Origin: Neoarius graeffei
Taxonomy: Eukaryota > Chordata > Actinopteri > Siluriformes > Ariidae
Length of the DNA stretch: 64,000 nucleotides
NCBI RefSeq assembly: GCF_027579695.1
Contig: NC_083577.1
Coordinates: 38,603,198-38,667,197 of the forward strand
Direction: 5' to 3'
Position numbers and translations under genes: made by a program. Positions 43,110 to 55,369 of this stretch are shown one piece after another; positions within the stretch are counted from its first letter, which is position 1, and the number at the start of each line of letters is the position of its first letter. The notes under the pieces are model-generated. The model had not been told where the DNA came from, ran no database searches, and was given only the letters and a program-made list of their open reading frames with translations.

Positions 43110-45451
43110 CTAGGGTGACCCCTACCTCTGGGTGCAGGTTTGTCAGGATGTGTGGCATGGAATTCTTGCTTGAGAAGTGAACCTGGTTGGACGAGTCGTC
43201 CCAAGGGAACGGGGTGGCTGGTAACCGAGTATGCACTGAAATGGTATTAATTGGGTTGCCGAGTGCTTGAGGCAGTTCTGTGCATGCTTGGCCCATGGAA
43301 GGAAGCGTGCCCAGTCCCCCTCGTTGCGCATACAGAATATTCTTAAGAAACAGCCAATCTCCTGATTTGCCCTGTCGACTTGGCCATTGGACTGAGGATG
43401 GTATCCAAATGTGAGACTCACCAACACTCCTAATCTCTCCATGAAGTTCTTCCAGAAGTGTGACTGAACTGTGCACCCATCACTGACAATGTCTTCCAGG
43501 AGACCATAATAATGGAACCCATGTTGGAACAACAGTTCTGCAGTTTGGGATGCTGTGGGGATGCCAGGTAACAGAATGAGTCTGAGGGCTTTGGAAAAAT
43601 GGTTGATGGTTACCATGATGATTGTGTTACCTCGTGAAGCAGGGAGGTCGGTGATGAAATCAATGGCAATGTGGGACCAGGGTCTCTGAGGAAGTGGGAC
43701 AGGACAAAGTTTGCCAGCTGGAGGTGTTCTCAGAACTTTGGCTTGGGCACAGGTGGAACATGAGGAGATGAACTGGTTGATTTCTGTGAACATGTTTTCC
43801 CACCAGTACATATTCCTGATCATCTGATGGGTGTGTTGGCTGCCAGGATGTCCAGTGGCTGGTGAGGCTTGGGCCCACATAATCAGTTTGCTCCTAAGAT
43901 GCTTGGGTACATATAGGAGACTGGGCGGAAGATCGTTGGGAAGTGTTTAGGGTTGAGAGCCTCTGATTTCTTTATCTATGTCCAGGTAATTGACTGGATG
44001 AAGCACTGAGGAGGAAGTATGGGATGGGTACCAGGGTTTTGGAGTGTGGGAGCAAAGTTTCATGATAGGGCATCAGCCTTAGTATTCTTGGCGCCAGGAC
44101 GAAATGAGATCGTAAAATTGAACCTGGTGAAGAAGAGGGACCACCTGGCTTGGCGAGGATTTAGCTGCTTGGCCTTTCTGATATATTCAAGGTTTTTGTG
44201 GTTGGTGAGAATAACAAATGGATGCGTGGCTCCCTCCAGCCAGTGTCGCCACTCCTCAAGGGCCAGTTTTATGGCAAGTAGTTCCCAGTTTCCCACATCG
44301 TAATTTCTTTCCGCTGAGGAGAGTTTCTTGGAAAAGGATGCTACTGGACATGGATGGGAGTGGTGCGCTGAGAGAATCGACCGTCCCCTATGGGTCCTCC
44401 ATCAATCGTGCTGATGTTGAGCAGACTTTGAAGTGAGGTTGTGGACAAGTTGAACTTCTGGACGACTATGCTACTGATAAAGTTCCCCTCTGCTCCTGAG
44501 TCTATGAGAGCAGAGAGGACGTGGGTAGAAGAAGTCAACTTCAACAACACAGCAACTTGGAATGACTTGGAAGTCAACCTGCGAATGTGACTTACGTGGC
44601 ATGGAGAACATTCTGCAGAAGATGAGTGAGGAGGACTAATGAGGCAGCAGTTGAGATGATGTTCTGAACTCCCACAGTGGAAACATCGTCCCTCCCTTCT
44701 CTTCCGAATGCACTCAGAGTGTGTTAACCAGGTGTGGGAGATTTCCATAGCGGAGCTCTCTTCCGGGGTATGAGCAGCCTTACAAACCTCTTGTAGAGAG
44801 GGACAGTGAGTCAGAAGATTGCCCAAATGGATTGCAAAGTCAGTGAGAGAATCCAGTGTCAACTGTTCATCCCAGCAGGCGAGCTCACTCAGTATTTCCG
44901 GGTGTAGCCCCTTGCGAAAGACCACTTTAAGTGCAGGCTCATTCCATCCACTAGCGGCTGCTAGTGTTCTGAATTCCAGTGCGTACTCTGCCACACTTCT
45001 GGAACCTTGTGACATGGTGAGTAAACTTTCAATGCCTTTGGGTTCGTGGTCGAAAACTCTTAAATTGGGCAATAAACTGTTCATAGGCTTTCATGGGTCC
45101 ATTGCCATTGTTCCAGAAGGAACTGGCCCATCAAAGGGCTTTACCTATGAGAAAGGAGAGAAATTTAACTATTCTGTGCTCATCAGACAGGTTAGGCATG
45201 GTAGCAAAGTACATTGAGCACTGGAGGAGGAAACCCTTACATGCGAGTGGATCTCTGGAGAATTTCTCCAGGGCAGGGAGTTGTAGTGCTGGACTCAGAG
45301 CTGATTCAGAACGTGGCAGGAGGGTCTGCGACATCACAGTTGCTAGTTGTGACATCCTGGTGTTGAGGTCAGCTAGCATCTGCTGATGCTCTCCTAGCAA
45401 GCATCCCTGAGCATTGAGAGCTGTCAGCTTCGCCTCTTCCGCTACATCCAT
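43110..45451 (-). pseudogene. gag, protease, RNase H and integrase relic, RT deleted
   Basis: From the ATG at 45451 (MDVAEEAKLTALNAQ) gag runs with a frameshift near 45100 to SRSVAEYALEFRTLAAASGW and the knuckle CFHCGSSEHHLNC. The protease region has VLSALIDSGAEGNFISSIVV. At about 44340 the text jumps from protease (TTPIHVQ) to RNase H ([40 protein letters not shown]), so all of RT is missing. Integrase (43880-43143) shows HRNQ-type zinc-module text (SSCSTCAQAK), PWSHIAIDFITDLPASRGNT (first D), DIVSDGCTVQSHF (second D with a degenerate RG) and HPQSNGQVDRANQEI (glutamate replaced by D). No chromodomain is recognisable. Dead copy. Confidence 0.8.
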
Positions 45452-45466
45452 GATGGCAAAGTATCC
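45452..45466 (-). promoter_or_regulatory. Putative self-primer binding site
   Basis: GGATACTTTGCCATC on the minus strand directly follows the 5' LTR. It pairs with GCGAAGTATC at the expected transcript start in the LTR (42891-42900 and 56589-56598), with one G-U pair. No tRNA-type TGG site is present. Confidence 0.5.
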
Positions 45467-45744
45467 TGTCACGGTGCAGGCACTTATGGACATATGCGCA
45501 AGGCAAGGCAAGGCAAGGCAAGTTTATTTGTATAGTGCATTTCATACACACAGGCAATTCAATGTGCTTCACAAAAAATAAAAGCATAAGAAGAGTAACA
45601 AAGAATTAAAGTAAAAGTGAAATCATTAAAATCCAAAATTAAAAAGAAATTAAAATTAAGAATTAAAGTAAAATAAAATCATTAAAATCAAAATTAAAAT
45701 AAATTATGTTAAAAGAAATTAATTACACTTTAGGTAAAAATTAA

Positions 45745-48700
45745 TCAAGTGAAAGCATCTGAAAACAGCTTTGTCTTGAGCCTGGATTTAAAACTAACAA
45801 CAGTAGGAGCATTTTTTATATCATCTGGAAGTTGGTTCCAAAGCTTAGCAGCATAGCAACTAAAGGTTGCTTCACCACACTTCGTTTTGACAGCTGGTAT
45901 TACTAGCAAGTTATTCTCCTGTGATCTTAGAGACCTAGTTGGTGCATATAATTGAAACATATCCAGTAGGCAGCTGGGTCCCATCCCATTTAATGTTTTA
46001 AATAGAAGAAGTAATGCCTTAAAGTCAATTCTATAGCTCACTGGGAGCCAGTGCAGAGACCTTAGGATTGGAGTGATATGGACTACCCTTTTTGTTCTTG
46101 TAAGAACCCTTGCTGCTGCATTTTGGATTAGTTGAAGCTCTTTGATGGTCTTTTTTGGAAGACCTGTGAAAAGGCTATTGCAGTAATCAACCCTACTGGA
46201 GATGAAAGCATGAATAAGTTTTTCTAGATCATGCTTTGACATGAGACCCCTGAGTTTAGAAATGTTTTTTAGTTGATAGAATGCAGACTTTTTTACCACT
46301 TTCATATGACTGTTGAAGTTAAGTTCACTGTCAATAAGGACACCAAGGTTTTTGACAGTATCCTTTGCTTTAAGCCCCTTAGATTCAAGAACAGTGGCAA
46401 TCCTAAGCCTTTCCTCCTTTTTGCCAAATATAATTACTTCAGTTTTATCTGCATTCAGCTGAAGAAAATTGTGAGACATCCATTTGTTAATTTGGTCAAT
46501 GCATCTATGAATAGACTCAAGAGGGGCATAGTCATTAGGTGACATAGCTAAGTAAAGCTGAGTGTCATCTGCATAGCTATAGAAGTTTATTGAGTTATTC
46601 TTAATAATTTGTCCAAGTGGGAGCGTATAAAGGTTGAATAGTAATGGTCCCAGGATTGAGCCCTGGGGAACCCCACAGTTCAAGGACATGGGTGATGAAC
46701 TGTGGCCTCCAATGGCCACATAAAAAAATCTTTGTTGTAGGTAAGATTTTAACCAGTTGATTACTATACCAGTAAATCCAACCCAATGCTCCAGTCGATG
46801 TAACAGTATGAAATGATCTACCGTGTCAAATGCAGCACTTAAGTCTAAAAGCACCAAGACTGATGTTTTACCAGCATCAGAATTAAGACGTAGGTCATTC
46901 ATGACTTTAGTAAGAGCTGTTTCAGTGCTATGATTGGCACAAAAACCTGACTGAAACTTATCAAAACATCCGTTTGATGTCAGGAAGGCAGTTAATTGAT
47001 TAAAAACAATTTTTTCAATTATTTTACCAACAAATGGCAAATTGGATATGGGCCTGTAGTTGTTGAGTACTGAGACATCCAGGTTATTCTTTTTCAGTAG
47101 GGGTTTTACAACTGCTTTTTTCAGAGATGAAGGAAACATGCCAGTTCGTAAGGAGGTGTTGATAATCTGAAGTACCTCGTCTGATATTAGGTGAAGAACA
47201 GATTTGAAAAAGACTGTAGGTAAAATGTCCAGTTCAGATGTGGAGGAGCTGAGACTTTGTACTGTTTTTCTCAGAGTCTCAACATCAATTAAACTAAATG
47301 TTGACATTGTATTACGACCCCCTCTCTCTTTATCCAATGGTTCCAGATTTTGAAGTGTTTGCACCTGTGTGGCTATATTCATACGTATTTTATCAATCTT
47401 TCCTTTGAAAAAAGATGCAAAGTCGTTGCATGTATTAACTGAGAGAAATTCAGAAGGCATTTGTCTTGATGGGTTTGTTAGCTTTTCAACTGTAGAAAAT
47501 AGCACATGGGCATTGTTGATATTCCTATTAATAATGTCAGCAAAAAAAGACTGTCTTGCTTTAGAAATTTCTAAGTTGTATTTACATAACATCCCTTTGT
47601 AGATTTGATAATGAATCTGGAGTTTAGATTTACGCCATTTTCTTTCAGACTTTCTACATTCCCTCTTTAACATTTTAACTGCTGGATTTAATTTCCAGGG
47701 TGCTTTTCCTTTGTCTATGACTCTTTTGGTTTTTAAAGGAGCAATAGCATCCATAATATGATTCATTCTTGAATTAAATATTTCCATTAGATCATCTCAT
47801 ACATGTCAACCTTTGGTCAATCAAACCTGTATAACCAACCTCCAAAATCCGTATTTCCCTTATAAAATCCGTATAAGATGCAAATTAAAATAATTTACCT
47901 AAAATTTGAATGATAATTAACAATGATATATCCCAGTTACTTTTTATTCAATATTAATAACAATAAACCTTCAGAATGAATACAAAGCTCCAATGTTTGA
48001 CAAAAACACAAAGTGTTATCAGCGTAGTTACGAAGGAAATACTTCGTTGTTTGGAGACAGGTTTCACTGAGCAGCTATTATGCATGAGACTTCATATTAG
48101 CCACAAAGTCAGAAAAATCTGTTCATAAAATTACGTTATAATGACCAAATACAATGAAAAGTATTTTTCCAGTCTCACCTGTGAAAGGTAATCCCATGTG
48201 ATCTCGTTTGGATGGTAAACCTGTTGGTACAGTTAAACGCAGCACATGAATGAGGCATCTTTATTCTCGGCTACTGTCTAGACGCTATACCAGAGACGGG
48301 TGAAGAATCTCCACTTTGCCACATCCAATATGGCGGCGAGGATGACGTATGAGTCTATGCAGAAGACAGCGTCTATGTTTATGTGTCTATGACTTCCCGG
48401 TTGGCGGGATTCTCGCAATGCGGTGTGCGCATGATCAAAAGTGGAACGAAGTCTCGCTACCACAAGATAACGCGCGATTTCATAAGACTCTTTACTGGCT
48501 GTCTGTGGTGTACAGTACGTTTGTAAATGTTATGCGCTCTTTTATCATTGTGGGAATTGATTATAGCTCTAAATAAATATTGAAGTTTTTTTAAAGAATC
48601 CATATAACTTTATTTATATGCCCGTATACTACGTTTATTGAATCAAATCCGTATAAAATACGGACATTCCGTATAGGTTGGCATGTATGTCATCTGCACA

Positions 48701-49588
48701 ATCTAAAGATTGACATGGGAGTTCTGAGAGTGCCTGCTCAAAAAGAGCTGCTGTGCCATTGGTAATTACCCTCTTTTTTACAGTCACAGACTTGTTTTGA
48801 AAGTGAGGGGAAATGGAAACATCAAAGAAAACACAGAAATGATCAGATATACCCAGGTCCATGACACTAATAGATACATTAAGACCCTTAGTGATGACAA
48901 GGTCGAGGGTGTGGCCATGGGAGTGTGTTGGCCCTTGTACATGTTGTGTTAGGTTGAAGGCATCAATCAGTGTAAGAAATTCATTTGCATACGTGTTATC
49001 TAGATTATCAACATGGAAGTTAAAATCCCCAGAAATAATAAGATTGTCAAACTCTAAACAAATATTTGACAACAGTTCCCCAAACTCCTCTAGGAACAGT
49101 GGTGCAGAAAGTCTTGGTGGTCTGTAAATAGTCAACACTAATATGTTCGAAGAACATTTTAGGATTGCACTTAGGTATTCAAAAGATGTAAAGTCACCAA
49201 GAGTTGTCTGTTTGTACTGAAAACATGCCTTGTATATATTTGCTATTCCTCCTCCCTGTTTATTGGCTCTTCCAACACTCATAAAATCAAAGAGTGGGGG
49301 AGTTGCTTCAATAAGAGTAATAGAGCTGCTCGATTGTTCAAGCCAAGTTTCAGTAAGAAGCTTAAAATCCAGTTTGTGTGTACCGATGAAGTCATTAATT
49401 AAAAAAGGCTTATTAAGTGATCTTACATTCTGAAGAGCTAGTTTTACAGTGAATGTGGGGGTAATTTCCACAGAAGCGTTCTGTGGTTGTTTTGGAACTG
49501 GAAGGAGATTTGACAAGTTTACCCCATTGACAGGATGTATAAGAACACCTCTCCTTCTTGTTAGCACAGGAATAGAAAAGTACGTCAT
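45745..49588 (-). pseudogene. L2 ORF2: endonuclease and reverse transcriptase, interrupted by a TIR element
   Basis: The endonuclease part (49588-48690) shows LALQNVRSLNKPFLINDFIG, LLTETWLEQ, NLIISGDFNFHVDNLDN, HTLDLVITKG and DLGISDHFCVFFDV. The frame is broken at codon CADD by the element at 47798-48689. Removing that element and one duplication joins CADD to LMEIFNSRMNHI in the same frame. RT has NYRPISNLPFVGKIIEKIVF, VLLDLSAAFDTVDH (motif A), CGVPQGSILGPLLFNLYTLP (motif B) and INFYSYADDTQLYLA (catalytic). It ends ..NAPTVVSFKSRLKTKLFSDA. There are no other stops across about 980 codons, so the copy was intact when the TIR element struck. Confidence 0.85.
47798..48689. mobile_element. TIR element with 6-bp target duplications
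   Basis: Terminal repeats CATACATGTCAACCT and, inverted, CATACATGCCAACCTA are followed by recurring CCGTATTTT / AATCCGTATA motifs at both ends. Perfect TCATCT copies flank it (47792-47797 and 48690-48695). The 892 bp contain no transposase frame. Confidence 0.75.
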
Positions 49589-49633
49589 GGGTCCCAGCTT
49601 ATTTTCAAAACTACCATCTGGACCCAGATTATA

Positions 49634-50488
49634 TCAGTTCGTTCCAACATGACGGTCATCACTGCTGCCGGTGAACTGTAGCTGTGCACATGGTCCTTGA
49701 GTCTTATCTGTAGTCACAGGGGGAGGTGGTGCCTTCCGTTTCTTGGGTGCTGTAGCAGTTGGATATATCATTAAAGATGTTGGGGTACACAAGGCCTGAC
49801 CATGAGACAGCTCTGTGTATGCTACTTGATTTGAGTGTCCTCTTGGGCTTGCCAAAGACACTCGGCTTAAAGACAATAGTCTCTCCATTTTCTCAGGAAA
49901 ACGCAGTCTGGGGGGTGAAGGAGATACAGAGGGGCTTGGGGTTACATCCACTGTTGTTGTTGGTGATTGCCTATTGCCAGTCTCAGGAGGTTGTGGTGAT
50001 GCTTGTTTATCTGATTGTCTTTCTGATAGTTCTGCCAGCTTACCCGTTAGCTCAGATATCATGTTGCTAGTCTTGGAAAGTGACGGGGATGTGTGTGGTG
50101 ACAGATCCACCCTCTGATCATTTTCCTGAACTGTATTGGGGGCAGATGAGTCAGCATGATCCTCTGTAGTTGCTGGGGGCTTAGTTGCCTTCGTTGGTGA
50201 CAAGGAGTTTTGCTTGACTCCACTGAGAATGGGAACTGAGATTGGACATTTCCCGGAATGTTGTGAATCATCTGTATGTTTGATGTTGTTTATCATTTTT
50301 TCAGTTTGTAATCCATCAGAGTGAGCGTTAGTCCCACTTCTTTCTGCCTGCAGATTCACTGTTACAGAGTGTTTCGTGTCGTAAGCCACTGCTTGAGTTT
50401 GAACCTCAACAGTGTGTTTCCGTACTGTTTTTGAGTCTTTGTTGATGTCCCTGGAAGTTTCAGTTTGTACCCAAACAGAGTTCGTATC
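49634..50488 (-). pseudogene. L2 ORF1, C-terminal part
   Basis: This Ser/Thr/Pro-rich frame (NMISELTGKLAELSERQSDK, PPRLRFPEKMERLLSLSRVS) ends in a TGA at 49634-49636. The same frame then continues into the ORF2 endonuclease 16 codons later. ORF1 and ORF2 are thus in phase and separated by a single TGA. At 50488 it is cut by the sushi-type insertion and resumes at 55943. RNA binding is the usual ORF1 role. Confidence 0.6.
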
Positions 50489-51065
50489 TGTTAGGACTAG
50501 GACTGTTTTGGCCTCTAGAGGCCGCTGTTATTTCCTTTTCGTGTCATGTTTATTTTGGCCTCTAGAGGCCGCCACTGTTCCTGTGTTTTGTGTTTGTGTT
50601 AATTGCCTGTTTAGTCCTGATTATCTTCACCTGCGTTCAATTTAGTTTGTGTATTTATACCCCCTGAGTTCAGTCCTCTTGTCACGGAGTCTTTGTGCTG
50701 TTATGTTTATCTCCAGTTTCCTCTGTACCATGTTCTTTGTTTTGCACTTTGCTTTTCTTTTGGACCTAGTAGTTACTGTGTTTTTGGATCTTCTGAGCTT
50801 TGGTATTTTTGCCTTTTCTTTTCTGGTTTTTTTGGCTTTTGTTTTGTACTTTTGGATTTTTTATTTTTTCCCTTATATCTTCTGAGCATTTTTGGATTAT
50901 TACTTTTTGGATTTTTTGTGTATATATTGTAAATAAACCTTTTGATACTTTTTTCTACTTCTGCCTCACGCCTCTGCATTTGCGTCATCCCCCTGGTGGC
51001 CTAGTGGGGGTTTGCTGGATTATCACACCAACAAACCAGGTTCGAATCCCAGCAAAACCCTAACA
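50489..51065 (+). repeat. 5' LTR of the sushi-type element
   Basis: TGTTAGGACTAGG...CCCTAACA. TATTTATA at 50652-50659 lies 32 bp before ACGGAGTCTTT (50684), the likely transcript start. GCCTCTAGAGGCCGC is repeated at 50511 and 50561. Confidence 0.85.
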
Positions 51066-51066
51066 G

Positions 51067-51077
51067 AAAGACTCCGT
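51067..51077 (+). promoter_or_regulatory. Self-primer binding site
   Basis: AAAGACTCCGT lies one base after the LTR and is the exact complement of ACGGAGTCTTT (50684-50694) at the predicted 5' end of the RNA. An 11-nt match at this place is the Tf1/sushi self-priming arrangement. Confidence 0.75.
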
Positions 51078-51135
51078 CCTGACCGACTCAGCAGAGGCTG
51101 CTTCAACTGTCTACCCGGCCAACCTTCAGGGGATT

Positions 51136-52074
51136 ATGGCAGCTTTGACACGCTTCGGAGCGACCATGGATGCTCATGGACGTATGCTCACCAGCCAACG
51201 TGAGGCCCTTGCTCGCCACGAGGAACTGCTTCAGCAAATTGGGAAAACCCTGGCACAGCTGACATCTCTGCCTGCATCTCCTCATCTTGATCCAGCTCCC
51301 GCTCCAGTGCCTCCTGCCATGCTGCCTTCTTCACCTCGCGAACCCAGCCTTCCTGCACCACAGAGGTATGATGGCAAGCACAGTGAGTGCCGAGAGTTCC
51401 TTACCCAGTGTCAACTCACCTTTGAGCTTCAGCCTACCACCTACACTACGGATCGCCGCAAGATTGCCTTTGTGATAACCTTATTAGCTGGTAAGGTGCG
51501 AGCCTGGGCTACTGCTATCTGGCAGAGACAGGGACCTGAGTGCCTTGATTTCCAGCTGTTTTCTGAAGAGATGCTTTGGGTTTTCGATCAGGCAGACATC
51601 AGTACCGACGCAGCCCGAAAGCTCATGTCCATCTGGCAAGGAGGAAGCGTCGCAGATTACGCCATCTCGTTCCGGACGCTCGCAGCAGTAAGTGGATGGA
51701 ACGAGGCTGCCCTGGTGTCAGCCTTCCACCATGGTCTGTCTGACCCTATCAAGGACGGTCTGGCCTCTATTGGATGCCCAAGTGACCTCGAAACTCTCAT
51801 CTCACATGCTATTCGTCTGGACAACAGGATTAGAGAACGTCGCCAAGTCTTGAGCCCCCCCAGCCTCCCTACCGCTACCTGGAGCCCGTCGACCTCCTTC
51901 AGTGACTGTCCAGAACCCATGCAAGTGGGTCGTACTCACCTCTCTGCATCTGAGAGTGAGCGCAGAAGGAGGGACAAGTGCTGCATCTACTGTGGCAAGC
52001 CTGGTCACTTCCGAGCATCATGTCCCGAACTCTTGGGAAAAGGACCGCCCCGTCCAGCTGAGGGAGGGTTGTGA
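51136..52074 (+). CDS. gag: Gag of the sushi-type element
   Basis: The intact 312-codon frame from the ATG at 51136 ([18 protein letters not shown]) has a Pro-rich hinge. The capsid has [60 protein letters not shown] and [15 protein letters not shown]. It ends with a CCHC knuckle, [15 protein letters not shown]. Length and layout match sushi-ichi gag, the ancestor family of vertebrate PEG10/RTL genes. The knuckle is directly followed by GGGAAAA (52035-52041) in the frame X-XXY-YYZ, a sequence type that allows -1 frameshifting into pol. The frame shows no lesion. Confidence 0.9.
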   Translation: MAALTRFGATMDAHGRMLTSQREALARHEELLQQIGKTLAQLTSLPASPHLDPAPAPVPPAMLPSSPREPSLPAPQRYDGKHSECREFLTQCQLTFELQPTTYTTDRRKIAFVITLLAGKVRAWATAIWQRQGPECLDFQLFSEEMLWVFDQADISTDAARKLMSIWQGGSVADYAISFRTLAAVSGWNEAALVSAFHHGLSDPIKDGLASIGCPSDLETLISHAIRLDNRIRERRQVLSPPSLPTATWSPSTSFSDCPEPMQVGRTHLSASESERRRRDKCCIYCGKPGHFRASCPELLGKGPPRPAEGGL

Positions 52075-55000
52075 TGGGGCCTACCCTCTCTCCCGGACTC
52101 CCTGGCCAAGGAATCTACATCCCGGTCTCCATCTCCTGGGGTGAGTCTGTCCACTCTTGTCAAGCTTTGTTAGACTCAGGGGTGGCTGGGAACTTTATGG
52201 ATATTCACTTCGCCCAAAGTATCAATGTTCCGACTGCACCTCTTGAAGTCCCACTGTCTGTGTCTGCCCTCGATGGCCAAGCGTTAGGTGATGGAAGAGT
52301 CACCCAAGTTACTTCTCCAGTCTTCCTCCAGTCTCAAGGTCACAAGGAAGAAATATCCCTGCACCTGATTCCTTCACCTGAGTTCCCAGTTATTCTAGGC
52401 CTTCCTTGGCTTACTCGCCACAACCCTCACATAGACTGGGTAACAAGCCAGGTTGTGGAATGGGGCCCTGCATGCCATGCCTCTTGTCTGCTCTCTAGCT
52501 CTCCTGTGTCTCCTGCCGAGCCCCCTGATCTCACTGAGTTATCTCAAGTTCCCACAGAGTACTGGGATCTCAAAGAGGTCTTCAGCAAGAGCAGGGCCAC
52601 CATTCTTCCTCCGCACTGGGCCTACAACTGTGCCATCGACTTGCTCCCTGGGACTACCCCTCCTCATGGCAGACTGTTTTCCCTCTCTCAGCCAGAACGC
52701 AAGGCCATGGAGGAATACCTCAAAGACGCCCTGGTCTCTGGGTTCATTTGACCCTCCACCTCACCTGCTGGTGCCGGCTTCTTCTTTGTCGGTAAGAAGG
52801 ATGGGAGGCTCCGACCATGTATTGACTACAGGGGCCTGAACAAGATCACTGTGCGCAACCGATATCCCCTTCCGTTGATGTCCACTGCTTTCGACCTGCT
52901 CCAAGGCGCCACCATCTTCACCAAGTTGGACCTACAGAACGCATACCACCTCATCCGTATCCGACAGGGAGACGAGTGGAAGACTGCCTTTAACACCCCG
53001 TCTGGGCACTACGAATACCAGGTGATGCCCTTCGGACTCACCAACGCACCAGCTGTTTTTCAGGCCCTAATCAACGACGTCTTAAGGGACATGATTAACC
53101 TGTACGTTTTTGTCTACATCGACGACATCCTTATCTTTTCCAAGACCGTGCAGGAGCACCGCCACCATGTCCACCAGGTTCTCCAGAGGCTGCTACAGAA
53201 CAATCTGTTCGCCAAGGCCCAGAAATGCGAATTTCATGTTCCCGAGGTCTCCCTTCTGGGATTTATTGTACGGACAGGCCAACTCCAAATGGACCCTGCC
53301 AAGACCCTGGCCGTCCGGGACTGGCCTACTCCCAAGTCCGTTAAGGAGGTTCAGCGGTTCTTAGGATTCGCTAACTTCTACCGCAAGTTCATCAGGAACT
53401 TCAGTTCTGTAGCAGCACCCATGTCAGACCTCACCAAAGGGACAGGTGGATCTTATGTCTGGTCTCCTCAGGCGGAAAAGGCATTCAAAGACCTCAAGGA
53501 CCGCTTCTGCATGGCACCCATTCTGGTCCTCCTGGACACCTCCCAACCATTCATCGTGGAGGTGGACGCCTCGGACAGTGGTGTCGGTGCGGTGCTCTCT
53601 CAACGTTCGGAAGGAAAGCTGCACCCCTGCACTTACTTCTCCCACCGCCTGAGTCCTGCAGAGTCCCGGTACGATGTGGGGGATCGAGAACTGCTAGCGG
53701 TCAAACTGGCCCTTGAGGAGTGGAGGCACTGGCTGGAGGGAGCGCAACATCCATTCCTGGTTTGGACTGACCACAAGAACCTGGAGTACCTCCAGCAAGC
53801 CAAGAGACTGAACCCTCGACAGGCTAGGTGGGCCCTGTTTTTCAGTCGGTTTGACTTCACCCTCTCGTACCGCCCCGGCTCCAAGAACACGAAACCTGAC
53901 GCACTGTCCAGGCTGTTCTCTGCCACTAACAGGGAGAATGAAGTCGGGCCTATTATCCCTGTGTCCCGGATTGTGGCCCCTGTCCACTGGGGTATTGAGG
54001 AGGCTGTCCGACGAGCCCAACACCAGGACCCCGGTCCTGGGACGGGGCCACCGGGCCTCTTGTATGTCCCACATCAAGCCTGGGCCAAGGTTCTCCAGTG
54101 GGGTCACTCTTCCCCTCTCACCGCCCACCCGGGAGCTCGGAGGACCCTGGACTTCCTGAAAAGACACTTCTGGTGGCCTAACATGGAGAAGGAAGTAAGG
54201 TCATTTGTCCTGTCCTGTGAGGTTTGCACCAGAACCAAGAACCCATGACAGCTTCCCCAGGGTCTCCTGCATCCTCTGACCATTCCCCGGCGTCCCTGGT
54301 CCCACGTGGCAGTCGACTTCATCACAGGTCTCCCTGAGTCACAAGGTAACACGGTCATTTTGGTCATAGTTGACAGATTCTCCAAGGCCTGCCGCTTCAT
54401 ACCACTGTGCAAACTCCCCTCTGCTCTTGAAACAGCGAAACTTATGTTTAATCATGTCTTCCGAGTCTTTGGTCTTCCACAGGACATCGTCTCAGACCGA
54501 GGGCCCCAGTTCTCCTCTCGAGTGTGGCACGGGTTCTGCAAGGTCATCGGAGCCACTGCCAGCCTCTCCTCTGGGTTTCACCCACAGTCCAATGGTCAGA
54601 CGGAGAGGCTCAACCAGGACCTGGAAACCACCCTGCGAGGCCTGGCTATGGATAACCCGACATCGTGGAGCACCTGGCTGCCATGGGCAGAGTACGCCCA
54701 CAACACCCTGCAGTCATCGGCCACGAAGCTGTGACCATTCCAGTGCCAATTCGGGTTCCAGCCACCTCTGTTCCCGGACCAGGAGGAGGACGCAGGGGTG
54801 CCCTCGGTCAACCAATATGTGAGACGGTGTCGCAAGACCTGGAGCAAGGTCAGGAAGACCCTCATACAGACCTCCAGAACCAACCAGACTCAGGCCAACT
54901 GCCATAGAAGACCTGCACACGCTTTCTGCCCTGGGCAGCGGGTTTGGCTGTCCACTAAGGACCTTCTGCTGTGGGTGGAGAACCGCAAGCTTGCTCCTCG

Positions 55001-55369
55001 CTACATTGGCCCCTTCAAGGTGGTGCGCAGGGTGAACCCTGTCTCCTACCGGCTCCAGTTGCCCCGGACTCTGAGGATCAACCCCACTTTCCATGTTTCC
55101 CTGTTGCGGCCCGTACTGACATCTACGTATGCCCCTGCCCCTAGGAACCCCCCCGCATCTTCCAGGGTCAGACTGTGTTCACTGTGCATCGCCTGCTTGA
55201 CTCCCGCCGGGTCCGCGGCGGGTTGCAATATCTGGTGGACTGGGAGGGCTATGGTCCTGAGGAGTGCTGCTGGGTTCCTGCTCGGGATGTCCTAGATAAA
55301 GAACTGTGTCGGGACTTCCATTCGGCCCATCCAGATCGCCCTGGGAACGTCAGGAGACGCTCCTGTTAG
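52062..55369 (+). pseudogene. pol: Pol of the sushi-type element: protease, RT, RNase H, integrase, chromodomain
   Basis: One frame runs from 52062 to about 55150 with TGA codons at 52749, 54246 and 54732. An earlier TGA (52059) separates it from gag. Protease: [15 protein letters not shown] and [52 protein letters not shown] (catalytic YIDD). RNase [30 protein letters not shown]. Integrase: [53 protein letters not shown] (D), [15 protein letters not shown] (D), [16 protein letters not shown] (E). A slip in the C-run at 55150-55156 shifts the frame before the chromodomain ([24 protein letters not shown]). The stops look like single substitutions; otherwise all catalytic residues are present. 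Confidence 0.9.

Noticed and set aside
50649-50932. Hydrophobic Phe/Leu-rich frames, repeated at 55508-55804
   Set aside because: They lie inside both LTRs and reflect T-rich promoter and leader sequence, not membrane proteins.
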